Position numbers and translations under genes: made by a program
In this document: piece by piece, positions 1-4,488 of the stretch
Numbering within the stretch: position 1 is the stretch's first letter
How the letters are laid out: each line of letters begins with the position of its first letter
NCBI GenBank assembly: GCA_900550335.1
Contig: URRU01000096.1
Span: forward strand, 1-6,561
DNA: 6,561 nucleotides
Direction: 5' to 3'
DNA from: an uncultured Clostridium sp.
Lineage (GTDB): Bacteria > Bacillota > Clostridia > Peptostreptococcales > Peptostreptococcaceae
Notes under the pieces: model-generated
Databases searched by the model: none
Told to the model about the DNA's origin: nothing
What the model saw: the letters and a program-made list of their open reading frames with translations, nothing else

Positions 1-150
1 AGACTTGGAGAGTTAGCCGGATGTACTGAATCTAATATATCTATACTTGAAAGTGGTAAAAGTACTCCAACATTTGAGTTGATAAAAGCAATACATGAAA
101 TAGACCCAAGTATAGATTTAAAAGAGTTTTTATTTGGAGAGGAGGAGTAG
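1..150 (+). CDS. XRE-family helix-turn-helix regulator, C-terminal part (5' end outside window)
   Basis: The window opens inside a reading frame (frame 1) that encodes 49 residues before a TAG stop. The visible part begins RLGELAGCTESNISILESGK, which matches the recognition-helix half of an XRE/Cro-type domain: a helix, then the 'ESGKSTP' turn typical of 'E.G...P', then a further helix (FELIKAIHEI). After this comes a short tail, DPSIDLKEFLFGEEE. Proteins of this family bind operator DNA as dimers. In a phage early region such a small protein would be Cro-like or an accessory repressor, but which one cannot be told without the N-terminus. Its last codons contain the purine-rich ribosome binding site of the next gene. 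The tail pattern (P.IDL.E followed by aromatic/FG) recurs in the XRE gene at 831-1073, so the two are probably related. The XRE call is firm; the role is inferred. Confidence 0.8.
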   Translation, partial: RLGELAGCTESNISILESGKSTPTFELIKAIHEIDPSIDLKEFLFGEEE

Positions 151-153
151 CAG

Positions 154-426
154 ATGCTTATAAAGGTTAAGAAAGAGAATTTAAAATCAGAGAAAAAGTT
201 AGATAATAACTTATTTGAACAGCCTAGAAATGAAAGATTTTTAGATGTTAAACAAGTAGCTGAAAGGTTAGGTATTCCTACCTCAGATAAGAATAGAGTT
301 TATAAGGCTATTAATAATGGCTATATAAAAGCATCTAGAACTAGTAAGACAGTTGTAAGAGAGGGATGGCTTAACAACTTCATTATAGAGCATGAAGGTG
401 AAGATATAAGCTATATGTTTAGGTAA
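154..426 (+). CDS. excisionase-like helix-turn-helix DNA-binding protein
   Basis: A 90-residue protein starting at ATG, with a strong GGAGAGGAGGAG ribosome binding site at 137-148. The N-terminal ~28 residues are charged and probably flexible. Residues ~29-76 resemble the excisionase/MerR-like 'helix-turn-helix type 17' fold: FLDVKQVAERLGI (the usual 'ltv.evAe.Lgi' helix), an insert PTSDKNRVYKAINNGYIKA (helix 2 and turn), then RTSKTVVREGWLNNFI, where the wing and 'r...v...dl..fi' end would be. Such proteins are small architectural or excision factors in phages and mobile elements, or simple transcription regulators. No integrase is visible in the window, so an excisionase role is not shown; a regulator of the early operon is equally possible. 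The gene lies 3 bp after the upstream XRE stop and is followed 10 bp later by the broken frame at 437. Confidence 0.7.
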   Translation: MLIKVKKENLKSEKKLDNNLFEQPRNERFLDVKQVAERLGIPTSDKNRVYKAINNGYIKASRTSKTVVREGWLNNFIIEHEGEDISYMFR

Positions 427-436
427 GGAGCAGAAA

Positions 437-607
437 ATGAACGATTATAGAAGTCAGAGTAATTACACTATGAACAGCTAAAAGATAGGTAGAGAGCATA
501 TAGAGTTTACGGATCAATATGTTAATGATAAGAGCACTAGAGCAATAAAGAAAGATGATTTGAAAGTTATAAAAGATAGAGCAGCTAAATATTTGAGAGG
601 TGAGTAG
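437..607 (+). pseudogene. small hypothetical gene interrupted by an in-frame TAA
   Basis: ATG at 437 is preceded at good spacing by TAAGGAG (424-430), a site as strong as those of neighbouring genes. Translation gives only 14 residues (MNDYRSQSNYTMNS) before TAA at 479-481. The same frame then stays open for 41 more codons, starting KIGREHIEFTDQYVNDKST and ending KYLRGE, up to TAG at 605-607, just one base before the next ATG. The frame after the stop has normal composition (Lys/Asp/Arg-rich, with AGA arginine codons). It has no good internal start: only a TTG late in the frame and no ribosome binding site for it. The simplest reading is a 56-codon gene (stop excluded) with one nonsense substitution (for example TAT or AAA to TAA), or a sequencing error at 479-481. 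I do not recognise the protein. Without it, 427-608 would be an unusually long gap in a packed operon. Confidence 0.5.
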
Positions 608-608
608 G

Positions 609-830
609 ATGAAAAAGGCAGATATGTTTTTAAAAGGTTTTAGAATGAGCTACTTAGTTTTAGGAGTGCTAAGTGTAGCTGAAATGATGGGAATAGAAGT
701 AAATATGGTTTTATTTAGCTTTATATTCTTCATGGTTACATTCCCAGTAGATGTGTTAGTCGACAATATATGTCTTGTTAGAAAGGCAGAAAAGAAGCTT
801 TATAGCAAAAAGAGAAAGGCAGTGAGATAA
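609..830 (+). CDS. small membrane protein, two predicted transmembrane helices
   Basis: A 73-residue protein. I chose ATG at 609 because AGAGGTGAG (596-604) lies just upstream; the in-frame GTG at 600 lies inside that site and is less likely. It has a short basic N-terminus (MKKADMFLKGFR). A first hydrophobic stretch runs at about residues 13-28 (MSYLVLGVLSVAEMMG) and a second, stronger one at about 32-55 (NMVLFSFIFFMVTFPVDVLV). The basic C-terminal tail is RKAEKKLYSKKRKAVR. The positive charge at both ends suggests that N- and C-termini are both cytoplasmic, forming a helical hairpin. No known family is recognised. Small membrane proteins in phage early operons can act in superinfection exclusion or host modulation, but nothing in the sequence proves this. 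It abuts the following gene directly. Confidence 0.7.
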   Translation: MKKADMFLKGFRMSYLVLGVLSVAEMMGIEVNMVLFSFIFFMVTFPVDVLVDNICLVRKAEKKLYSKKRKAVR

Positions 831-1073
831 GTGGGTAGACGAAATACAAATGGAAAAGAGATGGATGAGTTTAGAAAGCATCTGAAAGAGTTCAGAGAGG
901 CTAAAGGATTTAATAAACGACAGTTTTCATTTGAAATAGGAATGAGTGAAAACTCTGTTCAAAAGATAGAAAAAAATCAAAAGAATCCTGGATATAAGTT
1001 TTTAAAAGCTTTGAATGAAAAATATCCAGAGATAGACTTACTTGAATGGTTTGGATTTAAGGTGGTGAGTTAA
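831..1073 (+). CDS. XRE-family helix-turn-helix protein
   Basis: An 80-residue protein with GTG taken as start, directly after the upstream TAA. ATG at 861 is an in-frame alternative, and both have only weak ribosome binding sites (AAAGGC at 815-820 for the GTG). Residues ~14-70 form an XRE domain: FRKHLKEFREAKGFNKRQFS (helices 1-2), FEIGMSENSVQKIEKNQKNP (recognition helix and turn), then the final helix FLKALNEKYP. The usual 'Q' that opens helix 2 is present (RQFSFEIG). The tail EIDLLEWFGFKV resembles the tail of the XRE fragment at the window start, suggesting a duplicated or recombining regulator family. The protein lacks any effector or dimerisation domain, so it would act as a simple DNA-binding protein. 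Its target is unknown; the inverted repeat at 1410-1446 is one candidate site but this is not shown. Confidence 0.8.
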   Translation: MGRRNTNGKEMDEFRKHLKEFREAKGFNKRQFSFEIGMSENSVQKIEKNQKNPGYKFLKALNEKYPEIDLLEWFGFKVVS

Positions 1074-1304
1074 ATGGATTTTACTACAATACAAAGTAAA
1101 TGTATGAAGATACAGACTTTAAAGTCAAAAGTAATGAGTAAGGTAGCACTTACAGCTTTTGAGATAGATAGTAAAAAGAGACTAGAAAAAATGGATGAGG
1201 CGGAAAAAATGCTTCATGAGGTTTTTAGAAAATATACAGAAGTAATCAATGATTTGTATGAGGAGAATGAAGAGTATGAACGTAGATTATCAGAGCTTGA
1301 GTAG
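1074..1304 (+). CDS. small coiled-coil hypothetical phage protein
   Basis: A 76-residue protein starting at ATG directly after the previous stop, with GGTGGTGAG (1062-1070) as ribosome binding site inside the end of the upstream gene. Almost the whole sequence is predicted helical with charged heptads: LKSKVMSKVALTAFEID, then KKRLEKMDEAEKMLHEVF, then the acidic end VINDLYEENEEYERRLSELE. It has one cysteine and no recognisable catalytic or DNA-binding motif. It is likely a small oligomeric helical protein of the early operon. Its 3' end overlaps the start of the small gene at 1276 by 29 bases in a different frame, which suggests translational coupling. I do not recognise a family. Confidence 0.65.
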   Translation: MDFTTIQSKCMKIQTLKSKVMSKVALTAFEIDSKKRLEKMDEAEKMLHEVFRKYTEVINDLYEENEEYERRLSELE

Positions 1305-1404
1305 TGAAGATATAGAGCTGCAGGAAGAAGAGGAAAGATTCTTTGAGGAAATGTGTGAGGCATGGAGAGATACTGCAGCAGATTTGTTAGCCTCAACAAG
1401 ATAA
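1276..1404 (+). CDS. very small acidic protein (42 aa), overlapping gene
   Basis: This open frame begins at ATG 1276 inside the end of the preceding gene (+1 frame relative to it) and encodes 42 residues: MNVDYQSLSSEDIELQEEEE, then RFFEEMCEAWRDTAADLLAS and TR, stop TAA at 1402-1404. It is supported by AGGAG at 1261-1265, about 10 bases before the ATG. It fills the space that would otherwise be empty before the intergenic hairpin, and it has an amphipathic, strongly acidic helix-forming composition with Trp and Phe on one face. No slippery heptamer is seen at the overlap, so a separate gene is more likely than a programmed frameshift extension of the upstream gene. Function is unknown. Confidence is moderate because of its length. 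Confidence 0.5.
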   Translation: MNVDYQSLSSEDIELQEEEERFFEEMCEAWRDTAADLLASTR

Positions 1405-1446
1405 AAAAAGAACGGTCTATAAATCACCACAAAATATAGACCGTTC
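1403..1446 (-). terminator. Rho-independent terminator oriented leftward
   Basis: A perfect 12-bp inverted repeat, GAACGGTCTATA (1410-1421) and TATAGACCGTTC (1435-1446), encloses a 13-base loop. Seven A residues (1403-1409) lie directly left of the stem, so RNA made leftward would be stem-loop followed by seven U, the classic intrinsic terminator. On the + strand the stem is followed by AACCACAATT with no U-tract, so it should not terminate the rightward operon well. No accepted gene is read leftward, so its substrate would be antisense RNA from the Gp157/ERF side; alternatively it is an operator or a remnant of a rearrangement. Confidence 0.6.
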
Positions 1447-1454
1447 AACCACAA

Positions 1455-1484
1455 TTAAAAAGTAATAATTAACTAAATTATACC
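1455..1484 (+). promoter_or_regulatory. weak sigma-70-type promoter candidate before the Gp157 gene
   Basis: In the only real gap between genes, TTAAAA (1455-1460) and TATACC (1479-1484) are separated by 18 bases, each matching 4 of 6 consensus positions. The start site would fall just before the AAAGGGG ribosome binding site at 1489-1495. Three ACCACA words lie around it (1426-1431, 1448-1453, 1482-1487). The A/T-rich composition makes chance matches common, so confidence is low. Confidence 0.25.
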
Positions 1485-1504
1485 ACAGAAAGGGGATATA
1501 GGTA

Positions 1505-2026
1505 ATGCAAAGTTTATACGAACTTACAAATGATTTAAAAGAGTTTGAGTCATTGCTAGATGTAGTAGTTGATGAAGCACAAGAAGAGCAGATAAAAGAG
1601 TTTAAAAATAGATTAGAAAAAGAGATAGAAACAAAGGCTGAGAACATAATAAAGCTTATTAAAAATAAAGAGGCTATAAGAGAAGCTAGAAAATCTGAGA
1701 TAAAAGCATTGCAGGAGATGAATGCAAGAGATGAAAAACAGATAGAGAACTTAAAGAAATACACTAAGGAATGTATTGAGGCTCTAGGTAAAAAGCGAAT
1801 TGAGACAGTTTTAGGAAATCTAACTGTTAGAAAAGCTCAGCCAGTAGTTAAGGTTTTAGATGCTACAAAATTACCAGAAGAGTATCTGATCCGTAAAACA
1901 ACTACTAATGCAGATAAGGTAAAAATAAAGGAACATTTCAAGGATACGGGTGAAATATTAGATGGAATTGAGATAGTACTAGAGACTAGTTTAACAGTTC
2001 CACGTGCTAAGAAGGGAGATGAGTAA
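1505..2026 (+). CDS. Siphovirus Gp157-family protein
   Basis: A 173-residue protein starting at ATG with AAAGGGG upstream. The architecture fits the siphovirus Gp157 family: a short N-terminal segment MQSLYELTNDLKEFESLL, a long charged coiled coil at about residues 25-100 (repeated KEIETKAENIIKLIKNKEAI-type heptads), and a C-terminal beta-rich part. That part shows GNLTVRKAQPVVKVLD, 'LPEEYLI', a 'NADKVKIKEHFKDTGEILDG' segment and a final 'IEIVLETSLTV' strand. The motif order 'vrk..p.v.v.d...iP.ey......dK..ik...k.Ge...G' is characteristic of the family. Members lie next to recombination genes in many Firmicute phages; one was linked to phage resistance in Streptococcus thermophilus, but the biochemical role is unknown. 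Here it directly precedes and overlaps the ERF annealing protein, consistent with a role in the recombination module. Confidence 0.88.
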   Translation: MQSLYELTNDLKEFESLLDVVVDEAQEEQIKEFKNRLEKEIETKAENIIKLIKNKEAIREARKSEIKALQEMNARDEKQIENLKKYTKECIEALGKKRIETVLGNLTVRKAQPVVKVLDATKLPEEYLIRKTTTNADKVKIKEHFKDTGEILDGIEIVLETSLTVPRAKKGDE

Positions 2027-2675
2027 GTTGGAAGAGGTTAAGGAAGAAAAGGTAGATGTGAAACTTAATGTTTATCAGAAACTTAATAAGGTACAGACAG
2101 AGCTTAAAGCACCAAAGGGACAGTTTAACAAGTTTGGAAATTATAAGTATCGCAGTTGTGAGGATATTCTTGAGGGATTAAAGCCTCTACTTAAAGAAGT
2201 AGGGGCAATAGTGTTGCTAAGTGATTCTGTTGAGTTTGTAGAAGGTCGCTATTATGTGAAGGCTAGAGCTCAGTTTGTTGATACTGATACTGCAGAGAAG
2301 ATAGAGGTTAGTGCAATGGCTAGAGAAGATGATTCTAAGAAGGGAATGGATTCTTCTCAGCTTACTGGTAGTACTTCAAGCTATGCAAGAAAGTATGCTT
2401 TAAATGGTCTGTTTTGTATTGATGATACAAAAGATAGTGATGCTACTAATGACCACGCACAAGGGACTACACAAGCTCAGAAGAGCAGTAATGACTATGT
2501 TATAAATCAGAATCAACTCAAGAGATTGTATGCAATAGCATCTGGTAAGGGAGTTAATTCTGAGACAGTTAAGAGACAAGTGCTTAGCAAGTTTGGTAAG
2601 GAGCCTAAGGACTTGAGTAAGTCAGAGTATGACAGAGTGTGTCAAGGTTATGAGAAGATGGCTAACAAGGAATAG
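2019..2675 (+). CDS. erf: ERF-family single-strand annealing recombination protein
   Basis: A recombinase of the ERF superfamily, which anneals complementary single strands in phage recombination and genome circularisation. From ATG 2019 it is 218 residues. Residues ~19-60 match the ERF N-terminal part (VYQKLNKVQTELKAPKGQFN, then FGNYKYRSCEDILEGLKPLL). Residues ~77-136 form the core (YYVKARAQFVDTDTAEKIEV), ending in the hallmark SQLTGSTSSYARKYALNGLF and CIDDTKDSD. A polar linker follows, then a C-terminal helical domain (~160-215, INQNQLKRLYAIASGKGV). The start is uncertain: GGGAG abuts ATG 2019, while TTG at 2028 has better spacing to it. The upstream in-frame GTG at 2004 is unlikely. The gene overlaps the Gp157 gene by 8 bases. 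It is probably partnered by the SSB encoded at 5362. No exonuclease is seen in the window. Confidence 0.9.
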   Translation: MSKLEEVKEEKVDVKLNVYQKLNKVQTELKAPKGQFNKFGNYKYRSCEDILEGLKPLLKEVGAIVLLSDSVEFVEGRYYVKARAQFVDTDTAEKIEVSAMAREDDSKKGMDSSQLTGSTSSYARKYALNGLFCIDDTKDSDATNDHAQGTTQAQKSSNDYVINQNQLKRLYAIASGKGVNSETVKRQVLSKFGKEPKDLSKSEYDRVCQGYEKMANKE

Positions 2676-2686
2676 AAGGTGATAGA

Positions 2687-3508
2687 TTGGGGGTAACATT
2701 ATTTGATGATTATCCAATAGTAGTAGATAGAAAGTTAGCTGCTACTATTGGATTGAATGAAGCGATAGTTTTGCAGCACATTCATTACTGGTTAGTAAAT
2801 AATCAAAAGAGCAATACTAACTTCTATGAGGGTAGGTATTGGACTTTCAACAGTATGAAGAAATGGCATGAAGAAGTTTTTTATTTCTGGAGTATAGAAA
2901 CAGTCAAAAGAGTTTTCAAAAGTTTAGAAAAAGAAGGATTGCTTATAGTAGGTAACTTCAATAAAAAAGGTTATGACAGGACAAAGTGGTATACGATAGA
3001 TTATCAAAAACTCTACTCAATGCGTTGCAATAACTCATTAGGTCAAAATGACATAATGGATAGTGTCAAAATGACCCAATGCATTGGGTCAAAATGCCAC
3101 AATGGATTAGGTCAAAATGACCTAACCAATACCAAAGAGAACACAAAGAATACTACAAAGAGTTCTAAACAACAACAAGGGCTGTTGCTGGAACACGAAA
3201 AAGAAGTGTCTCTTCTTAAATCTTTTTTAGGTGGTAGTTATACTGATGAGTATGCTTTTAGAATAATCAATTTACTAGATGAGCTGAATAAAGATAGTAG
3301 ATATTTAGAAGAGAAGATAGAAGTTGCTAAGAGTAGGAAGTTGAATAATAAGCAAGGATATTTGATAGAGGCAGTTAGGCAAGATTATAAGGATAATAGT
3401 GGAAACAAGGTGAATAAGTTCCAGAACTTTAATTCTACTTTAGATAAGTATAGTTCTGATGAACTGGAAGAGAAGATAAGACAAAGTCAAAATAAAAAGT
3501 TTGGGTAG
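2687..3508 (+). CDS. phage replication initiator with N-terminal winged helix, carrying internal origin iterons
   Basis: A 273-residue protein starting at TTG 2687. AGAAGGTGAT (2674-2683) is well placed and there is no nearby ATG. Residues ~5-110 fit the winged-helix domain of Firmicute phage replication proteins: LFDDYPIVVDRKLAATIGLN, then EAIVLQHIHYWL, 'YEGRYWTFNSMKKW', and 'SIETVKRVFKSLEKEGLLIV' followed by 'DRTKWYTIDYQKL'. Residues ~119-165 are a low-complexity linker, encoded by four 23-bp iterons and then an A-rich tract (NTKENTKNTTKSSKQQQG). Residues ~170-250 form a helical C-terminal domain (FRIINLLDELNKDSRYLEEK, then 'LNNKQGYLIEAVRQDYK') comparable to the DnaD-like end of such initiators, which recruits host replisome parts. 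By analogy with lambda O, it should bind the iterons in its own gene. No helicase loader follows. Replication role firm; exact family (DnaD-like) less certain. Confidence 0.8.
   Translation: MGVTLFDDYPIVVDRKLAATIGLNEAIVLQHIHYWLVNNQKSNTNFYEGRYWTFNSMKKWHEEVFYFWSIETVKRVFKSLEKEGLLIVGNFNKKGYDRTKWYTIDYQKLYSMRCNNSLGQNDIMDSVKMTQCIGSKCHNGLGQNDLTNTKENTKNTTKSSKQQQGLLLEHEKEVSLLKSFLGGSYTDEYAFRIINLLDELNKDSRYLEEKIEVAKSRKLNNKQGYLIEAVRQDYKDNSGNKVNKFQNFNSTLDKYSSDELEEKIRQSQNKKFG
3041..3132 (+). repeat. four 23-bp iterons (probable replication origin)
   Basis: Core words lie at 3041 (GGTCAAAATGAC), 3064 (TGTCAAAATGAC), 3087 (GGTCAAAATGCC) and 3110 (GGTCAAAATGAC), spaced exactly 23, 23 and 23 bases. Outside the core, AATGGAT- or AATGCAT-like sequence is also shared in units 1-3; unit 4 has diverged there. 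The core is itself a dyad (GTCA-AAA-TGAC). In unit 4 it extends to a perfect 15-bp inverted repeat, AGGTCA-AAA-TGACCT. The 23-base period shifts frame each time, so the protein reads GQND, VKMT, GSKC and GQND. This shows the repeat is maintained as DNA. About two helical turns per unit would place bound initiators on nearly the same DNA face. Confidence 0.85.
3072..3091. repeat. 20-bp perfect palindrome between iterons 2 and 3
   Basis: TGACCCAATGCATTGGGTCA is its own reverse complement. It joins the right half-site of iteron 2 (TGACC) to the left half-site of iteron 3 (GGTCA) head to head, with CAATGCATTG at the centre. It could extrude as a cruciform or serve as a higher-affinity dimer site at the middle of the iteron array. 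Confidence 0.75.
3121..3180. other. A-rich, T-poor tract after the iterons (possible unwinding element)
   Basis: The 60 bases after the last iteron hold 32 A and only 7 T on the + strand, with recurring ACAAAGA and ACAAC words. They encode the Asn/Thr/Lys/Gln-rich linker of the initiator. In the lambda origin a strand-asymmetric A-rich region lies just beyond the iterons and is melted by the bound initiator; position and strand bias are similar here. It is not notably A+T-richer than the rest of the window, so unwinding is inference. Confidence 0.4.
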
Positions 3509-3523
3509 GGGATAGCCTCTACC
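3504..3523 (+). other. GC-rich RNA hairpin at the end of the initiator gene
   Basis: GGTAGGGG (3504-3511) pairs with CCTCTACC (3516-3523) around a 4-base loop, with one G-U pair. It overlaps the initiator stop codon (TAG 3506-3508) and ends 7 bases before the AAAGGA ribosome binding site of the next gene. No U-tract follows, so it is not a standard terminator. It may protect or process the transcript or tune translation of the XRE gene. Confidence 0.5.
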
Positions 3524-3545
3524 TGAACTGAAAGGATGGTTACAC

Positions 3546-3974
3546 ATGAATACAAATTTAATAATAAGAAGACGTAAACAGCTTAAATTAAATCAAAGCG
3601 AACGGGCAGAAATAATGGGTATGAGAGTCGAAACATTAAACAACATAGAAAAAGGAAGAACAGAGCCACAATATTCTACAGTAAAGAAAATAGCTGAAAC
3701 TTTAAATGTTGGCTACCTAGATTTGTTAACAAGTAGCAAAGAAATAAAAGAAGCTATAAAAAAAGAAGTTTTAGAAGAATATTTAGAAAATAAGCAAGAA
3801 ACTCAGATAGATGAGAAGGAAGCAGAAATAAAAAGTTTAGATGGAATAATTTTAGATAACTTTGAAGAAAGATTACAAGATCTAGAAGAAAGAATGGAAA
3901 AGCTAGAAAAATCAGAAGAAACAAAAGAGGCAGAAAGATTAAAAGAATTAGTAAAAAGAATATATGGAGAATAG
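3546..3974 (+). CDS. XRE-family regulator with C-terminal coiled coil
   Basis: A 142-residue protein starting at ATG 3546 with AAAGGATGG upstream. Residues ~4-60 are an XRE domain: LIIRRRKQLKLNQSERAEIM, then GMRVETLNNIEKGRTEPQYS, then TVKKIAETLNVGYLDLL. It has the usual Q in helix 2 and the 'IE.GR..P' turn. Residues ~64-135 are a highly charged Lys/Glu coiled coil (IKEAIKKEVLEEYLENKQET, later 'FEERLQDLEERMEKLEKSEE'), which should drive dimerisation or binding to a partner. It sits just after the initiator and its origin, the place where many Firmicute phages encode a DnaC-type helicase loader. It has no P-loop and is not a loader. It could regulate replication or the downstream cysteine-rich genes; the target is unknown. 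Confidence 0.8.
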   Translation: MNTNLIIRRRKQLKLNQSERAEIMGMRVETLNNIEKGRTEPQYSTVKKIAETLNVGYLDLLTSSKEIKEAIKKEVLEEYLENKQETQIDEKEAEIKSLDGIILDNFEERLQDLEERMEKLEKSEETKEAERLKELVKRIYGE

Positions 3975-3985
3975 GAGTGTTGAGC

Positions 3986-4483
3986 ATGTTATTAAATAAT
4001 AAAGGCATTATAGAGGCTAGATTAGTAGAAAAGAAAAGTTTAGAAGAATTAGTGTTAGACGGGAAAATACTAAATATATGTAAAATATGTTATAAAAAAG
4101 TTGAAAATTCAAGGGATTTATATGAAAGTGATGAACGCAATGAATGTGCTAACTGCGAAATAAAACATATATGTTGCAAACATGGAAACCCTCCTTCTTG
4201 TGTACGGTGTGAAGAATGGTGTGAAGAAGAAATAGAAGAGGCTGCTGAAATATTAGGATTAAATGAAAAAATAACTTTAAGTAATTTAGGTGAAATAATA
4301 AGAGAAGGTCAAGTATTAAATATATGTAAAATGTACCATCTACAAGCTGAATATTATGATTGTTGCGTATGTGAAATAAAAGGAATATGTGATAAATACA
4401 AAGGGAATGCAGAGTGGAGACGGTGCGAAGGGTGGAGTAAAGAAGATATAGAAAGAGCTTATAACATTTTAGAGGTAAAGTAA
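3986..4483 (+). CDS. cysteine-rich putative metal-binding protein with internal duplication
   Basis: A 165-residue protein. ATG 3986 is preferred over in-frame GTG 3977 and TTG 3980 because AGGAG (3973-3977) lies 8 bases before it. It consists of two related halves. Half 1 (~19-90) has LNICK (C32), then C54-x2-C57-EIKHI-C63-x11-C75-EEW, then EEIEEAAEIL. Half 2 (~98-162) has LNICK (C114), then C126-x2-C129-EIKGI-C135-x11-C147-EGW, then EDIERAYNIL. The four-cysteine spacing is identical in both, as for a structural zinc site or an Fe-S cluster. A 16-base DNA word (TAAATATATGTAAAAT) is shared at 4071 and 4317, so the duplication is fairly recent. No signal peptide is seen. It is not a family I recognise. 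Related clusters occur in the genes at 4664 and 4976, so this is a local paralogous group. Confidence 0.7.
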   Translation: MLLNNKGIIEARLVEKKSLEELVLDGKILNICKICYKKVENSRDLYESDERNECANCEIKHICCKHGNPPSCVRCEEWCEEEIEEAAEILGLNEKITLSNLGEIIREGQVLNICKMYHLQAEYYDCCVCEIKGICDKYKGNAEWRRCEGWSKEDIERAYNILEVK

Positions 4484-4488
4484 TAAAA

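Noticed and set aside
437..607. Stop-codon recoding in this phage
   Set aside because: TAA and TAG both end many intact genes in the window, followed at once by new starts, so the code is standard.
600..608. GTG at 600 as start of the membrane protein
   Set aside because: It falls within the AGAGGTGAG ribosome binding site that serves ATG 609.
1276..1304. Programmed frameshift joining the genes at 1074 and 1276
   Set aside because: No slippery heptamer or stimulatory structure is seen in the overlap, and the second frame has its own ATG and AGGAG.
1214..1399. Minus-strand frame of 61 codons
   Set aside because: Antisense to two overlapping + strand genes; no start signal recognised.
1417..1764. 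115-codon open frame on the minus strand
   Set aside because: It lies opposite the Gp157 gene; its Ser/Phe/Leu-rich translation is what the complement of a Lys/Glu coiled coil gives, and it runs into the hairpin.
3041..3132. GQND repeats as a protein repeat
   Set aside because: Only two of the four DNA copies are read as GQND; the others are read in different frames, so the repeat is a DNA feature.
3041..3132. CRISPR array
   Set aside because: Units are 23 bp with no separate unique spacers and lie inside a coding gene.
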